From: Candidatus Bathycorpusculum sp.
GTDB taxonomy: Archaea > Thermoproteota > Bathyarchaeia > Bathyarchaeales > Bathycorpusculaceae
Assembly: GCA_009779045.1 (NCBI GenBank)
Contig: WREZ01000109.1
Coordinates: 1 to 5,119 of the forward strand
Length of the DNA: 5,119 nt
Direction: 5' to 3'
This document shows, piece by piece, positions 1-4,908 of this stretch. The translations under genes were made by a program, and so were the position numbers. Position 1 is the stretch's first letter. Each line of letters starts with the position of its first letter. A model generated the notes under the pieces. It was not told the DNA's origin and searched no databases. It saw only the letters and a list, made by a program, of their open reading frames with translations.

Positions 1-62
1 ATAGGTTAATTATTTTTTATAGTTAAAAATGCCAGATTTAATAATAGTATCGCTGAATAAGT
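1..62. other. Short non-coding flank downstream of ftsY
   Basis: This AT-rich stretch follows the ftsY stop codon and runs to the window edge. On the minus strand it contains a short T-run (GCATTTTTAAC, about 22-32) that could act as a weak archaeal U-tract terminator, but there is no convincing hairpin or long T tract. In many archaea the next gene after pfdA-ftsY is the SRP54 gene; no part of it can be recognised here. Confidence 0.35.
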
Positions 63-968
63 TTAGCGAAGTATCATTTTAACAAATTTTTCTGGGTCAA
101 AAGTTTCTAGGTCTTTGTATGTTTGGCCTACGCCAATGAAGAGGATTGGTTTTTTTGTGACATATGTTACACTTAGAGAGGATCCGCCTTTGATGTCAGC
201 GTCGACTTTTGTTAGTATTGTTGCATCGATACCTATTGCGTTGTTGAATTCTTCTGCTTGCATAACTGCGTCGTTACCAATTAGGGAGTCTACTGTGAAA
301 ATTACTAGATCGGGTTTTACGACACGTTTGACTTTGATAAGTTCATTCATTAGGTTTTGGTTTGTTTGCATTCTGCCTGCGGTGTCGATTAAAACAACGT
401 GTATGCCGTGTGCTTTGGCGTGGTTTATGGTGTCGAAGGCTACTGCTGCAGGGTCGGCGCCGTAGGTGTGTTTGATTACGCGTATGCCTAGTCGGCGTGC
501 GTGTTCTTCGAGTTGTTCTATGGAGCCTGCGCGGTATGTGTCGGCGCCTGCTAGGACCACGGAGTGGCCTTTTTCTCGCAGGTATTGTGCGACTTTGGCT
601 ATGGTTGTCGTTTTTCCTGTGCCGTTAATTCCAACAAACATTAAAACGTAGGGTTCTGTTTGTTGGCGTTTTTCGGAGATTTTTTCCATAAGGTTTATGC
701 GTTTATCGGTTTCTAGAATGTCAAGGAGTACTTGTCGTAGGTTGTCTTCTACGAGTTGTTTGCGGTCGTCGAGTCGTTTTATTGCAGCTCCTGTGAGTCT
801 TTTTTCTAGTTCGTCGCAGATTTTGTCTGCTACTGGGAATGCAACGTCGTTTTCGGCTAGGGTCATTTTGAAGTCGGCTAAAATAGGGTTAAGGTTGTCT
901 GCTTTAAGCTCAGTCGTGGTTACTTTTGTAACTAGTCCTTTGAAACCAGACTTGAGCTTTTCAAACAT
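63..968 (-). CDS. ftsY: Signal recognition particle receptor FtsY (SRP GTPase)
   Basis: The product is the SRP receptor GTPase. It pairs with SRP54 at the cytoplasmic face of the membrane and hands ribosome-nascent-chain complexes to the Sec translocon. The 301-residue protein shows the full NG architecture: an N-terminal four-helix N domain with ENDVAFPVADKI at 39-50, then the G domain with P-loop GINGTGKTTT (113-122), the SRP-GTPase DTYRAG insertion motif (143-148), DTAGR (195-199), TKVD (253-256) and closing GVGQ (279-282). The amphipathic, lysine-rich first 16 residues (MFEKLKSGFKGL...) are a plausible membrane-contact helix; the long acidic A domain of many bacterial FtsY proteins is absent, as is usual in archaea. 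The start is ATG, with an AGGA about 12 nt upstream inside the end of pfdA, and the gene begins 4 nt after the pfdA stop, so the two are probably co-transcribed. In place of the common GGAA(L/V)S box it has GGSSLS (261-266), a mild deviation. FtsY is distinguished from SRP54 by the lack of a C-terminal M domain. Confidence 0.97.
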   Translation of the reverse strand: MFEKLKSGFKGLVTKVTTTELKADNLNPILADFKMTLAENDVAFPVADKICDELEKRLTGAAIKRLDDRKQLVEDNLRQVLLDILETDKRINLMEKISEKRQQTEPYVLMFVGINGTGKTTTIAKVAQYLREKGHSVVLAGADTYRAGSIEQLEEHARRLGIRVIKHTYGADPAAVAFDTINHAKAHGIHVVLIDTAGRMQTNQNLMNELIKVKRVVKPDLVIFTVDSLIGNDAVMQAEEFNNAIGIDATILTKVDADIKGGSSLSVTYVTKKPILFIGVGQTYKDLETFDPEKFVKMILR

Positions 969-972
969 GTAC

Positions 973-1416
973 TTATGCGTTCCTTTGTTTGGCGTTTGTA
1001 AGTAAGCTCTCTATTCGTCTTTGGCCTGAGTTTAGGCGTTCGGCGATTTGGTTAAACTGTGTTTGTGCAGCCTGTAGAGCTTTTGTTAATTCGTCTAATC
1101 GTTCTTTGAGGGTTGTTTTTGCGTCGGTTAGAGATTTTTCTACGGAGACGCCTGCGCCTAATCCGACTATTATTTTGTCGGGGTTGGTAAGTTTTACTTG
1201 TACATAAGAGCTGCCGCCTATGGGTACGAGCATTTCGGCGTTTTCTTTTTCTTGTTGGAGGCCGTCAAGTGTTGTGTTAGCGTATGTTAGGTCAGCTAAT
1301 GCAGCATTTAGCATGTTAATTCGTTGTTGTAGGGCTTCAGCTGTTTGTTCTAAATAGCGCATTTCTACGCTTAGTTTTTGAAGTTCTTCTTGATTGTTTT
1401 TGCTGTTAGCCGCCAA
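973..1416 (-). CDS. pfdA: Prefoldin subunit alpha (GimC alpha)
   Basis: This is the alpha subunit of archaeal prefoldin, the jellyfish-shaped alpha2-beta4 cytosolic chaperone that captures unfolded chains and passes them to the thermosome. The 147-residue protein has the expected layout. An N-terminal coiled coil spans about 8-60 (QEELQKLSVEMRYLEQ onward). A central beta-hairpin region lies at about 61-94, with EMLVPIGGSSYVQVKL followed by DKIIVGLGAGVSVEKS. A C-terminal coiled coil runs from about 95 to 143. The MLVP-GG-S-YV and VGLGAGVSVEK motifs are diagnostic for the alpha rather than the beta class. The start is TTG, chosen because GGGGAG lies exactly 8 nt upstream, made from the last codons of the L18Ae gene, so translation is likely coupled. 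It sits between rpl18a and ftsY, a grouping widely conserved in archaea. Confidence 0.95.
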   Translation of the reverse strand: MAANSKNNQEELQKLSVEMRYLEQTAEALQQRINMLNAALADLTYANTTLDGLQQEKENAEMLVPIGGSSYVQVKLTNPDKIIVGLGAGVSVEKSLTDAKTTLKERLDELTKALQAAQTQFNQIAERLNSGQRRIESLLTNAKQRNA

Positions 1417-1421
1417 ATTGT

Positions 1422-1649
1422 TTACTCCCCAAGAACTAGTTTCTTAAGGATTTCGTCTTCGATTTTTTCTGCTGGAACTTCTACGACGGATTCAATTGTT
1501 ATGTGGCATCTTTTTACGCGGTGTTTGCTACCTATCTCTGTATATATTTTCTCTGTGGCGTGTTCTTTTTTTTCTGCCAAGAGTTCTTTTGCAAACGGCG
1601 TTGCTAAGTTTGGTTTGTGTATTTCACCGGTTACTTTGAAAACTTTCAT
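1422..1649 (-). CDS. rpl18a: Large-subunit ribosomal protein L18Ae (LX / L20e)
   Basis: The product is a small archaeal ribosomal protein of the large subunit, the single-domain counterpart of eukaryotic eL20 (L18a), known in archaea as LX. The 75-residue length is typical of the archaeal form. Recognisable features are the opening MKVFKVTGEI, the central helix AKELLAEKKEHATEKIYTEIGSKH (about 20-43) and the strand VKRCHITIESVVEVP (about 45-59), ending in a short acidic helix. Its ATG follows the aIF6 stop codon immediately with no gap, and an AGGA sits 10 nt upstream inside the last aIF6 codons, so it is almost certainly translated from the same message. The aIF6-LX-prefoldin order is a common archaeal arrangement and supports the call. 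Confidence 0.93.
   Translation of the reverse strand: MKVFKVTGEIHKPNLATPFAKELLAEKKEHATEKIYTEIGSKHRVKRCHITIESVVEVPAEKIEDEILKKLVLGE
1425..1430 (-). promoter_or_regulatory. Shine-Dalgarno of pfdA
   Basis: GGGGAG on the minus strand, formed by the last Gly and Glu codons of the upstream L18Ae gene, lies 8 nt before the TTG of pfdA. It fixes that TTG as the start and suggests translational coupling across the 5-nt gap. Confidence 0.75.
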
Positions 1650-2330
1650 TTATTCTACTTCCTGTACAACATCCATTGCATTCCCAATTATAAACATCTC
1701 GGGTCCAGTTGTCATAGAACCAGCAACAGCATTGTGACTATTTGCAATAAGGCCTGTGCCAACGTATGGAATCCCGCAGTTAATTGTGCCAACGTCAATG
1801 GGTACTTTAAAAGCTTGTTCTAGAATTTTGCGTTCTTCTTCTTTTAGTAAAGGATGTGTTAATACGCCCTTATTTGTAGCAGTAGCTAAAGAACCCACAT
1901 AGGGTAGTCCAGCGATTTCTGTTTGTAGTACTTCTACATCAAGGGTTTCAGCGATTTTTTTAATGTCAGTTTCTTTTATATGAGGATCAGCAACAGCGCC
2001 TTTATCACTTGCTAAAATCAAGTTGCCATAGGCAGTTTTTTTGGTGTCCATAATAGTTATAGTACCATCAAAAACGTTGCGGATTTCGGTTAATTCTTCT
2101 TCTCGAATAGAGTTAGGAAGTATCATGCCATTAGAGTTAGCACATACAAGTGCGCCCGCTAATGTAGAACCGTTAATGGAGGTGTATGCTAATTTTACTT
2201 TTAGCCAATCGGCAAATTCTTGGGCCTTTATTTGAGGCATTGCGCGTGGAATTATTGCTATATTTTCTGTTGCCAGCGAGTATACGCCTATACTTACGCT
2301 TCCAACGATACTTGATAAGTATACGGTCAA
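1650..2330 (-). CDS. eif6: Translation initiation factor aIF6 (ribosome anti-association factor)
   Basis: aIF6 binds the large ribosomal subunit and prevents premature joining of the two subunits; in eukaryotes eIF6 is also a late assembly factor. The 226-residue protein shows the pentein repeats of the family. Recognisable are GSVSIGVYSLATENIAIIP (10-28), INGSTLAGALVCANSNGMILP (52-72), AYGNLILASDKGAVADP (99-115), IAGLPYVGSLATATNKGVLTHP (138-159), and VGTINCGIPYVGTGLIANSHNAVAG (177-201), closing with TTGPE (204-208). These repeated GN-L-ASDKGA / ATNKGVL / ANS signatures are diagnostic. The start is TTG: the frame is closed by a TGA only three codons upstream, and the next Met is at residue 31, after the first repeat. 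A GTGA six nt upstream is the only Shine-Dalgarno-like element. It heads the aif6-rpl18a-pfdA-ftsY unit. A Cys replaces the Arg often seen in the TVNRG motif of the last repeat. Confidence 0.96.
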   Translation of the reverse strand: MTVYLSSIVGSVSIGVYSLATENIAIIPRAMPQIKAQEFADWLKVKLAYTSINGSTLAGALVCANSNGMILPNSIREEELTEIRNVFDGTITIMDTKKTAYGNLILASDKGAVADPHIKETDIKKIAETLDVEVLQTEIAGLPYVGSLATATNKGVLTHPLLKEEERKILEQAFKVPIDVGTINCGIPYVGTGLIANSHNAVAGSMTTGPEMFIIGNAMDVVQEVE

Positions 2331-2360
2331 GACTATTCACTTTAATTGTTTAATAAGCGT

Positions 2361-2368
2361 AAATATTA
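2361..2368 (-). promoter_or_regulatory. Candidate proximal TATA box for the aif6 unit
   Basis: TAATATTT on the minus strand lies about 31-38 nt upstream of the aif6 TTG. With the usual 22-26 nt to the start of transcription it would give a leader of only about 10 nt, similar in style to the other two short leaders proposed here. No strong purine-rich BRE is seen beside it, so it competes with the distal candidate at 2464-2474. Confidence 0.35.
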
Positions 2369-2463
2369 CAAAGTATAGCGCAACGGTTAATTGAGAAATA
2401 GCTCTGTAAATTTTTCGCCTAACTTAGGGTTGTAAGTTTCTAAATTCATACATTTAAAGCTTC

Positions 2464-2474
2464 GTAAAATAAAA
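2464..2474 (-). promoter_or_regulatory. Candidate distal TATA box upstream of aif6
   Basis: TTTTATTTTAC on the minus strand is a good archaeal TATA-like element, with the A-rich CTAAAACTCC just upstream. Transcription would begin near 2447, giving aif6 a leader of roughly 117 nt that contains a short open frame (2387-2449). Whether this or the proximal element is used cannot be decided by eye. Confidence 0.35.
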
Positions 2475-2520
2475 GGAGTTTTAGGCTTTGTTTGTGAAAA
2501 TTGTGGGTTTTATTTATTAT

Positions 2521-2535
2521 TAATAAAAGAAGAAT
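2521..2535 (-). terminator. T-rich terminator-like stretch after rpl31e
   Basis: On the minus strand, ATTCTTCTTTTATTA begins about 9 nt after the L31e stop codon. Archaeal RNA polymerase commonly terminates at such pyrimidine/U-rich tracts without a hairpin. The position at the end of the rps19e-rpl31e unit and before the aif6 promoter region supports the call. Confidence 0.45.
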
Positions 2536-2543
2536 GTTGTTGT

Positions 2544-3020
2544 TTATTCAGCTTCTGCTAAATAAACTGTGATGGTGTCGTCTTTAGCTTTTGTTACGCG
2601 GACGCGTATTTTGCGTGGGGGTTTTTCTATGCCTTTTGACCAAATTTTTTCGTTAACTTCTTCAGTTATGATCAATTGGGGCAGTTCGTCTTCTTCTGAG
2701 ACTGTTGTGGCCATTTTCATGTGTTTTGCTACAAAGATTTTAAGTAGCTGCATTGCTCGTGGAGCGCGTTTTTTTGGTGGACGAACTAGAGCTTTCTGAA
2801 GAGGGATTGTGTATATTCTTTCTGTGACTATATCGTCGTCGTTTGATTTCTTTTTTGGTTTCTCAGTTTTTGCTTCAACTGCTTCTGGTTCTTCTATATC
2901 AGCAGCAGCAGTGGTTGTAGGCATTATTTCGTTTTGTGTAACTGTAGACTCTTCAGGTACTTCCAGTAACTCTTCTTTTGTTTCTTGAATTATTTGCTGT
3001 TCTTCTTGAGCGTTAACCAT
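2544..3020 (-). CDS. rpl31e: Large-subunit ribosomal protein L31e with acidic N-terminal extension
   Basis: eL31 sits near the exit of the nascent-peptide tunnel on the large subunit. The family domain occupies roughly the last 93 residues: ERIYTIPLQKALVRPPKKRAPRAM, then LLKIFVAKHMK, then LPQLIITEEVNEKIWSKGIEKPPRKIRVRV, ending in TVYLAEAE. Archaeal L31e is usually about 80-100 residues, so this protein carries about 65 extra N-terminal residues. The extension is rich in Glu, Thr, Ala and Gln, probably disordered, and ends in a basic patch KPKKKS. I place the start at the ATG at 3018-3020 (158 residues) because AAGGA at 3031-3035 is 10 nt away, matching spacing elsewhere in the window. The ATG at 3027-3029, three codons further upstream (161 residues), would leave only 1 nt. 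It lies 4 to 13 nt after rpl39e, depending on the start, and is the last gene of its unit. Confidence 0.94.
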   Translation of the reverse strand: MVNAQEEQQIIQETKEELLEVPEESTVTQNEIMPTTTAAADIEEPEAVEAKTEKPKKKSNDDDIVTERIYTIPLQKALVRPPKKRAPRAMQLLKIFVAKHMKMATTVSEEDELPQLIITEEVNEKIWSKGIEKPPRKIRVRVTKAKDDTITVYLAEAE

Positions 3021-3030
3021 CAATGTCATG

Positions 3031-3035
3031 TCCTT
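3031..3035 (-). promoter_or_regulatory. Shine-Dalgarno deciding the rpl31e start
   Basis: AAGGA on the minus strand overlaps the rpl39e stop codon. It is 10 nt from the ATG at 3018-3020 but only 1 nt from the ATG at 3027-3029. As the clearer ribosome sites in this window are 8-12 nt from their starts, it favours the downstream ATG. Confidence 0.55.
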
Positions 3036-3192
3036 ATGCTTTTATTTTACTTGTGCGCCAGTTCCTTCTATTTTTAGGAGTTGTTCTGACTTTGCCGTCA
3101 GTTCTAGCGACTACCCATGTTGGAACAGATGATGATTCTTTTGCTGCTTTAGCTAAACGAAGCTTTTTTGCAGGTGGTTTAACTCTTGCCAT
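3034..3192 (-). CDS. rpl39e: Large-subunit ribosomal protein L39e
   Basis: This gene encodes a 52-residue, very basic protein of the large subunit that lines the polypeptide exit tunnel in archaea and eukaryotes. Translating the minus strand gives [20 protein letters not shown], then [20 protein letters not shown], ending [11 protein letters not shown]. The K(K/R)LRLAKA helix, the VP-WV motif, the KVRT-P-RR core and the RRNWR(R/T)-K(L/I)K tail match the family, and its usual length is about 50 residues. The start is ATG with AGGA 9 nt upstream, inside the last codons of pdcd5, and the gap to the pdcd5 stop is 4 nt. The order L39e, then L31e, then aIF6 is a well-known archaeal arrangement. One small oddity is an acidic TDG where many homologues have a TN(R/K) basic turn. 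Confidence 0.94.
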   Translation of the reverse strand: MARVKPPAKKLRLAKAAKESSSVPTWVVARTDGKVRTTPKNRRNWRTSKIKA

Positions 3193-3196
3193 TTTC

Positions 3197-3526
3197 TCAT
3201 ATCCTTGTAATTTTTGTTTCTCGCTTGCGTGATTGAAGCTGCAGCAGTATTTGTTTTAGCTGTGTATCAGATAACGGTATAGGTAATTTACCCATTTGAG
3301 CCATCTGAATTAGCTGCAGTTCAATTTGTTCGGTAAATTCAGCTTTAACCATTTTTAGGTTATTGAGCCGTTGCCTTGCTTCAGGAGATAATATCTGCCT
3401 TAGTAAGGCCTGTTTTTGAGCTTCAATTTTTTCTTCAGCTTGAGCTTGCCTTTGTTCATCGCTTACGCGATTTTGCATAGACAAAAGTTTTCGTTTTCGA
3501 ATATTCTCAAGCTCATCATCTGACAT
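3197..3526 (-). CDS. PDCD5 / TFAR19-family DNA-binding protein
   Basis: The product is the archaeal homologue of human programmed cell death protein 5, a small three-helix-bundle protein; archaeal members have been described as double-stranded DNA-binding, but their cellular role is unsettled. The 109-residue length is typical. The signature lies in [19 protein letters not shown] (47-64), followed by [17 protein letters not shown] (66-82), and the C-terminal [14 protein letters not shown]...KRETKI (85-106). The N-terminal third is a charged helix with a coiled-coil look, also normal for the family. The start is ATG, 5 nt after the S19e stop, with only a weak AAGG about 12 nt upstream. It lies between rps19e and rpl39e, a pairing conserved in many archaea, which hints at a ribosome- or translation-linked role (inference). 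Confidence 0.93.
   Translation of the reverse strand: MSDDELENIRKRKLLSMQNRVSDEQRQAQAEEKIEAQKQALLRQILSPEARQRLNNLKMVKAEFTEQIELQLIQMAQMGKLPIPLSDTQLKQILLQLQSRKRETKITRI
3202..3205 (-). promoter_or_regulatory. Shine-Dalgarno of rpl39e
   Basis: AGGA on the minus strand, within the final Arg-Ile codons of pdcd5, is 9 nt from the rpl39e ATG. It supports the reality and the start of this small gene. Confidence 0.6.
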
Positions 3527-3531
3527 CTTAC

Positions 3532-3996
3532 TTATTCGCCTTGATATTTCTTAAGCTCAGGGATAGTTTTTATCAATTCTTTTGCCAAGTCACCAGCGAT
3601 GTCTTGCAATAGTTTGCGACCCTTTGGAGACATTTTTCTGCCTTCTGGACGGCTGGTAACGACTAAACCAGCTGCCTCGAGCTGTTGAAGAATTTTGCGG
3701 ATATTACTTCCACCGGCTTTTTTAACACCATCAGGTTTACTGCCACGGTTCTTTCTTCCACCGTAATCAGCCCTTAAGTCTTCAAGACCAATTGGCCCAT
3801 GAAGGTAAACTTTACGCAGAACAGATGCACTACGTACATACCACCAATCTGGATTTTGTGGTTGTTTTTCAACGTGTATACCTGTTTTAGCTACGTCTGT
3901 CCATGATAGTGGTTGAACTTCATCGACATTTTCCTTTAGATATTTAGCTAACCGATCGATGAATTTGAATGCTGGTACGTCATGAGGAGTTGTCAA
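3532..3996 (-). CDS. rps19e: Small-subunit ribosomal protein S19e
   Basis: eS19 is a protein of the small-subunit head, shared by archaea and eukaryotes and absent from bacteria; in eukaryotes it is needed for 3' maturation of the small-subunit rRNA. The 154-residue protein has the winged-helix-type family core: DVPAFKFIDRLAKYLK (6-21), VAKTGIHVEKQP (35-46), DWWYVRSASVLRKVYLHGPIG (50-70), YGGRKNRGSKP (78-88), then IRKILQQLEAAGLVV (99-113) and SPKGRKLLQDIA (123-134). The start is TTG at 3994-3996, just before the conserved DVPA motif, with GGGA 10 nt upstream; no ATG in frame is close enough to keep that motif. It is the first gene of the rps19e-pdcd5-rpl39e-rpl31e unit, downstream of a good TATA box. 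Confidence 0.96.
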   Translation of the reverse strand: MTTPHDVPAFKFIDRLAKYLKENVDEVQPLSWTDVAKTGIHVEKQPQNPDWWYVRSASVLRKVYLHGPIGLEDLRADYGGRKNRGSKPDGVKKAGGSNIRKILQQLEAAGLVVTSRPEGRKMSPKGRKLLQDIAGDLAKELIKTIPELKKYQGE

Positions 3997-4045
3997 GATG
4001 CTTTTGTCCCTTTTAGTTTTTCCTTGCAGTAAAACAATGAAGCCT

Positions 4046-4053
4046 AATATAAA
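4046..4053 (-). promoter_or_regulatory. TATA box of the rps19e unit
   Basis: TTTATATT on the minus strand is close to the archaeal TATA consensus and is preceded by the purine/A-rich AGAGAATA, a plausible BRE. Transcription would start near 4024-4028, giving a leader of about 30 nt that includes the GGGA ribosome site at 4007-4010. Confidence 0.6.
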
Positions 4054-4092
4054 TATTCTCTGAACATTGAATAAACTATTGTACAGTTTTCC

Positions 4093-4108
4093 AAACTATA
4101 GCTAGTTT
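4093..4108. repeat. Small inverted repeat upstream of rps19e
   Basis: AAACTA and TAGTTT form perfect 6-bp arms around TAGC, about 40 nt upstream of the rps19e TATA box and downstream of the yhbY T-rich stretch. It could be a regulator site or part of transcript-end structure; at this size it may also be chance. Confidence 0.3.
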
Positions 4109-4124
4109 AGCAGCCCTTACCACC

Positions 4125-4143
4125 AAATAAAGAGAAATAATAA
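4125..4143 (-). terminator. T-rich terminator-like stretch after yhbY
   Basis: On the minus strand this is a pyrimidine/T-rich run (TTATTATTTCTCTTTATTT) about 30 nt past the yhbY stop codon. It resembles archaeal U-rich terminators and separates the rnp4-yhbY unit from the rps19e promoter. No strong hairpin precedes it. Confidence 0.4.
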
Positions 4144-4175
4144 GGCGAATGCTTCACCACTATTTCATTACACAG

Positions 4176-4490
4176 CTAAGAAGATGCTGAAGTAGCAGTT
4201 GTTGTTTGACGTCGTTTTCTGAAGAGTATAAAAACATGACCTCGTACTTCGACAAGTGCTGACTCTGTTTGCTCAGCTGCTTGCATAGCGATACTCTGTG
4301 CTGTATTGGGATCTGTTAAGGCTGCGGGGAGGATCCTAATTTTTACCATCTTGTTTTTTTGGAGCTGCTTTTCGACTTCGGCTGTTAACTGTGCTGTTAG
4401 ACCATCTTTGCCGATCCATATAGTCGGGTTTTCGTCTTTTAGTACGTGCCTGACGTGTTGTTTCATTCGTGTTGTAATGGGTTTACTCAT
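4176..4490 (-). CDS. YhbY / CRM-domain RNA-binding protein
   Basis: This is a single CRM (CRS1-YhbY) domain protein. Bacterial YhbY associates with pre-50S particles, and plant CRM proteins act in intron splicing, so a role in ribosome assembly or RNA processing is likely (inference from the family). The 104-residue protein shows the family's GxxG-type loop in IWIGKDGLT (24-32), the following helix TAQLTAEVEKQLQKNKMVKIRI (32-53), and the final strand EVRGHVFILFRKRR (81-94). It ends in a short Thr/Ser/Ala tail (95-104) that looks disordered. The ATG start is supported by AGGAGG 11 nt upstream, and the gene overlaps the end of rnp4 by 8 nt, so translation is probably coupled. Its place beside RNase P and S19e genes agrees with an RNA-processing role. 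Confidence 0.92.
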   Translation of the reverse strand: MSKPITTRMKQHVRHVLKDENPTIWIGKDGLTAQLTAEVEKQLQKNKMVKIRILPAALTDPNTAQSIAMQAAEQTESALVEVRGHVFILFRKRRQTTTATSASS

Positions 4491-4827
4491 TTTTTGTGTT
4501 GCCTCCTTTTTTCTTTCTAATTGGTATACGTAGGTGATAACCGCAGTTTAAACATGTTACTACTATGTGTGGTTCTCTTTTTTGTTGGATACGTATACGG
4601 CAGTTATATCCGGCAGTAAGTAAGGTGTTGCAATGTTTACATATACGACGTTTGTATTTAGTGGGTAGTGGGAGTCGGGCGGACATTGCTACTTTTTGTG
4701 CGTTTTTGAGGTATTGTGTTGCGAGCCTGGGGTTAGTTTTGTTTATGGTTTCTGCTTGTGTGAATAGTGTGTCTATGCGTTGTTGTGCAATTTGTTTTAT
4801 GCTTAACGGTTTAATGGAGCCTTTCAA
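4483..4827 (-). CDS. rnp4: RNase P protein component 4 (Rpp21 / Rpr2 family)
   Basis: Archaeal RNase P removes the 5' leader of pre-tRNA with a catalytic RNA and several proteins; this subunit pairs with Rnp1 (Rpp29) and binds the specificity region of the RNA. The 114-residue protein has the family layout. An N-terminal helical part carries IAQQRIDTLFTQAE (13-26) and LATQYLKNAQKVAMSARLPLP (35-55). Next comes a zinc ribbon with CKHC (Cys63, Cys66) and CLNC (Cys92, Cys95), separated by the NCRIRI and PHIVVTC motifs typical of Rpp21. A basic tail, RKKKGGN, follows. The start is TTG at 4825-4827: the frame closes at a TAA eleven codons further upstream with no ATG between, and the next internal Met (residue 48) is too late. 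No clear Shine-Dalgarno precedes it, which fits a short leader from the TATA box near 4868. It overlaps yhbY by 8 nt. Confidence 0.92.
   Translation of the reverse strand: MKGSIKPLSIKQIAQQRIDTLFTQAETINKTNPRLATQYLKNAQKVAMSARLPLPTKYKRRICKHCNTLLTAGYNCRIRIQQKREPHIVVTCLNCGYHLRIPIRKKKGGNTKNE
4502..4507 (-). promoter_or_regulatory. Shine-Dalgarno of yhbY
   Basis: A perfect AGGAGG on the minus strand, inside the 3' end of rnp4, is 11 nt from the ATG of the YhbY gene. It is the strongest ribosome site in the window. Confidence 0.75.
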
Positions 4828-4859
4828 AGTTATCAGCAGCCTAATTTGTGTGTGGAGTT

Positions 4860-4877
4860 AACGTAAATTTATACGTT
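4860..4877 (-). promoter_or_regulatory. Palindromic TATA-box region of rnp4-yhbY
   Basis: On the plus strand AACGTA-AATTTA-TACGTT forms perfect 6-bp arms around a 6-bp AT spacer. On the minus strand the same bases contain TATAAATTTA, a good TATA box 33-50 nt ahead of the rnp4 TTG, which would give a leader of about 17 nt. A regulator bound to the palindrome would block TATA-binding protein; that is inference. Confidence 0.5.
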
Positions 4878-4908
4878 CAAATATTTTGTTGTTGTTTTTA
4901 TAAGTAAA

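Noticed and set aside
115..1207. Plus-strand open frames opposite ftsY and pfdA
   Set aside because: They are antisense shadows of well-supported minus-strand genes, with Ser/Cys/Arg-rich translations and no family resemblance.
3997..4175. Possible tRNA or C/D-box RNA in the spacer between yhbY and rps19e
   Set aside because: No T-loop consensus, acceptor-stem pairing or clear RTGATGA/CTGA pair was found; ATGAAG and CTGA words occur but in poor arrangement.
4597..4602. Fifth cysteine (Cys76) in the Rnp4 zinc-ribbon region as an unusual extra ligand
   Set aside because: A Cys in the NCR motif at this position is common in Rpp21-family proteins, and the four CxxC cysteines already account for the metal site.
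4565..4861. 98-codon plus-strand frame opposite rnp4
   Set aside because: It lies entirely opposite the zinc-ribbon RNase P gene and its promoter, and its Cys/Leu/Ser-rich translation is the expected antisense artefact.
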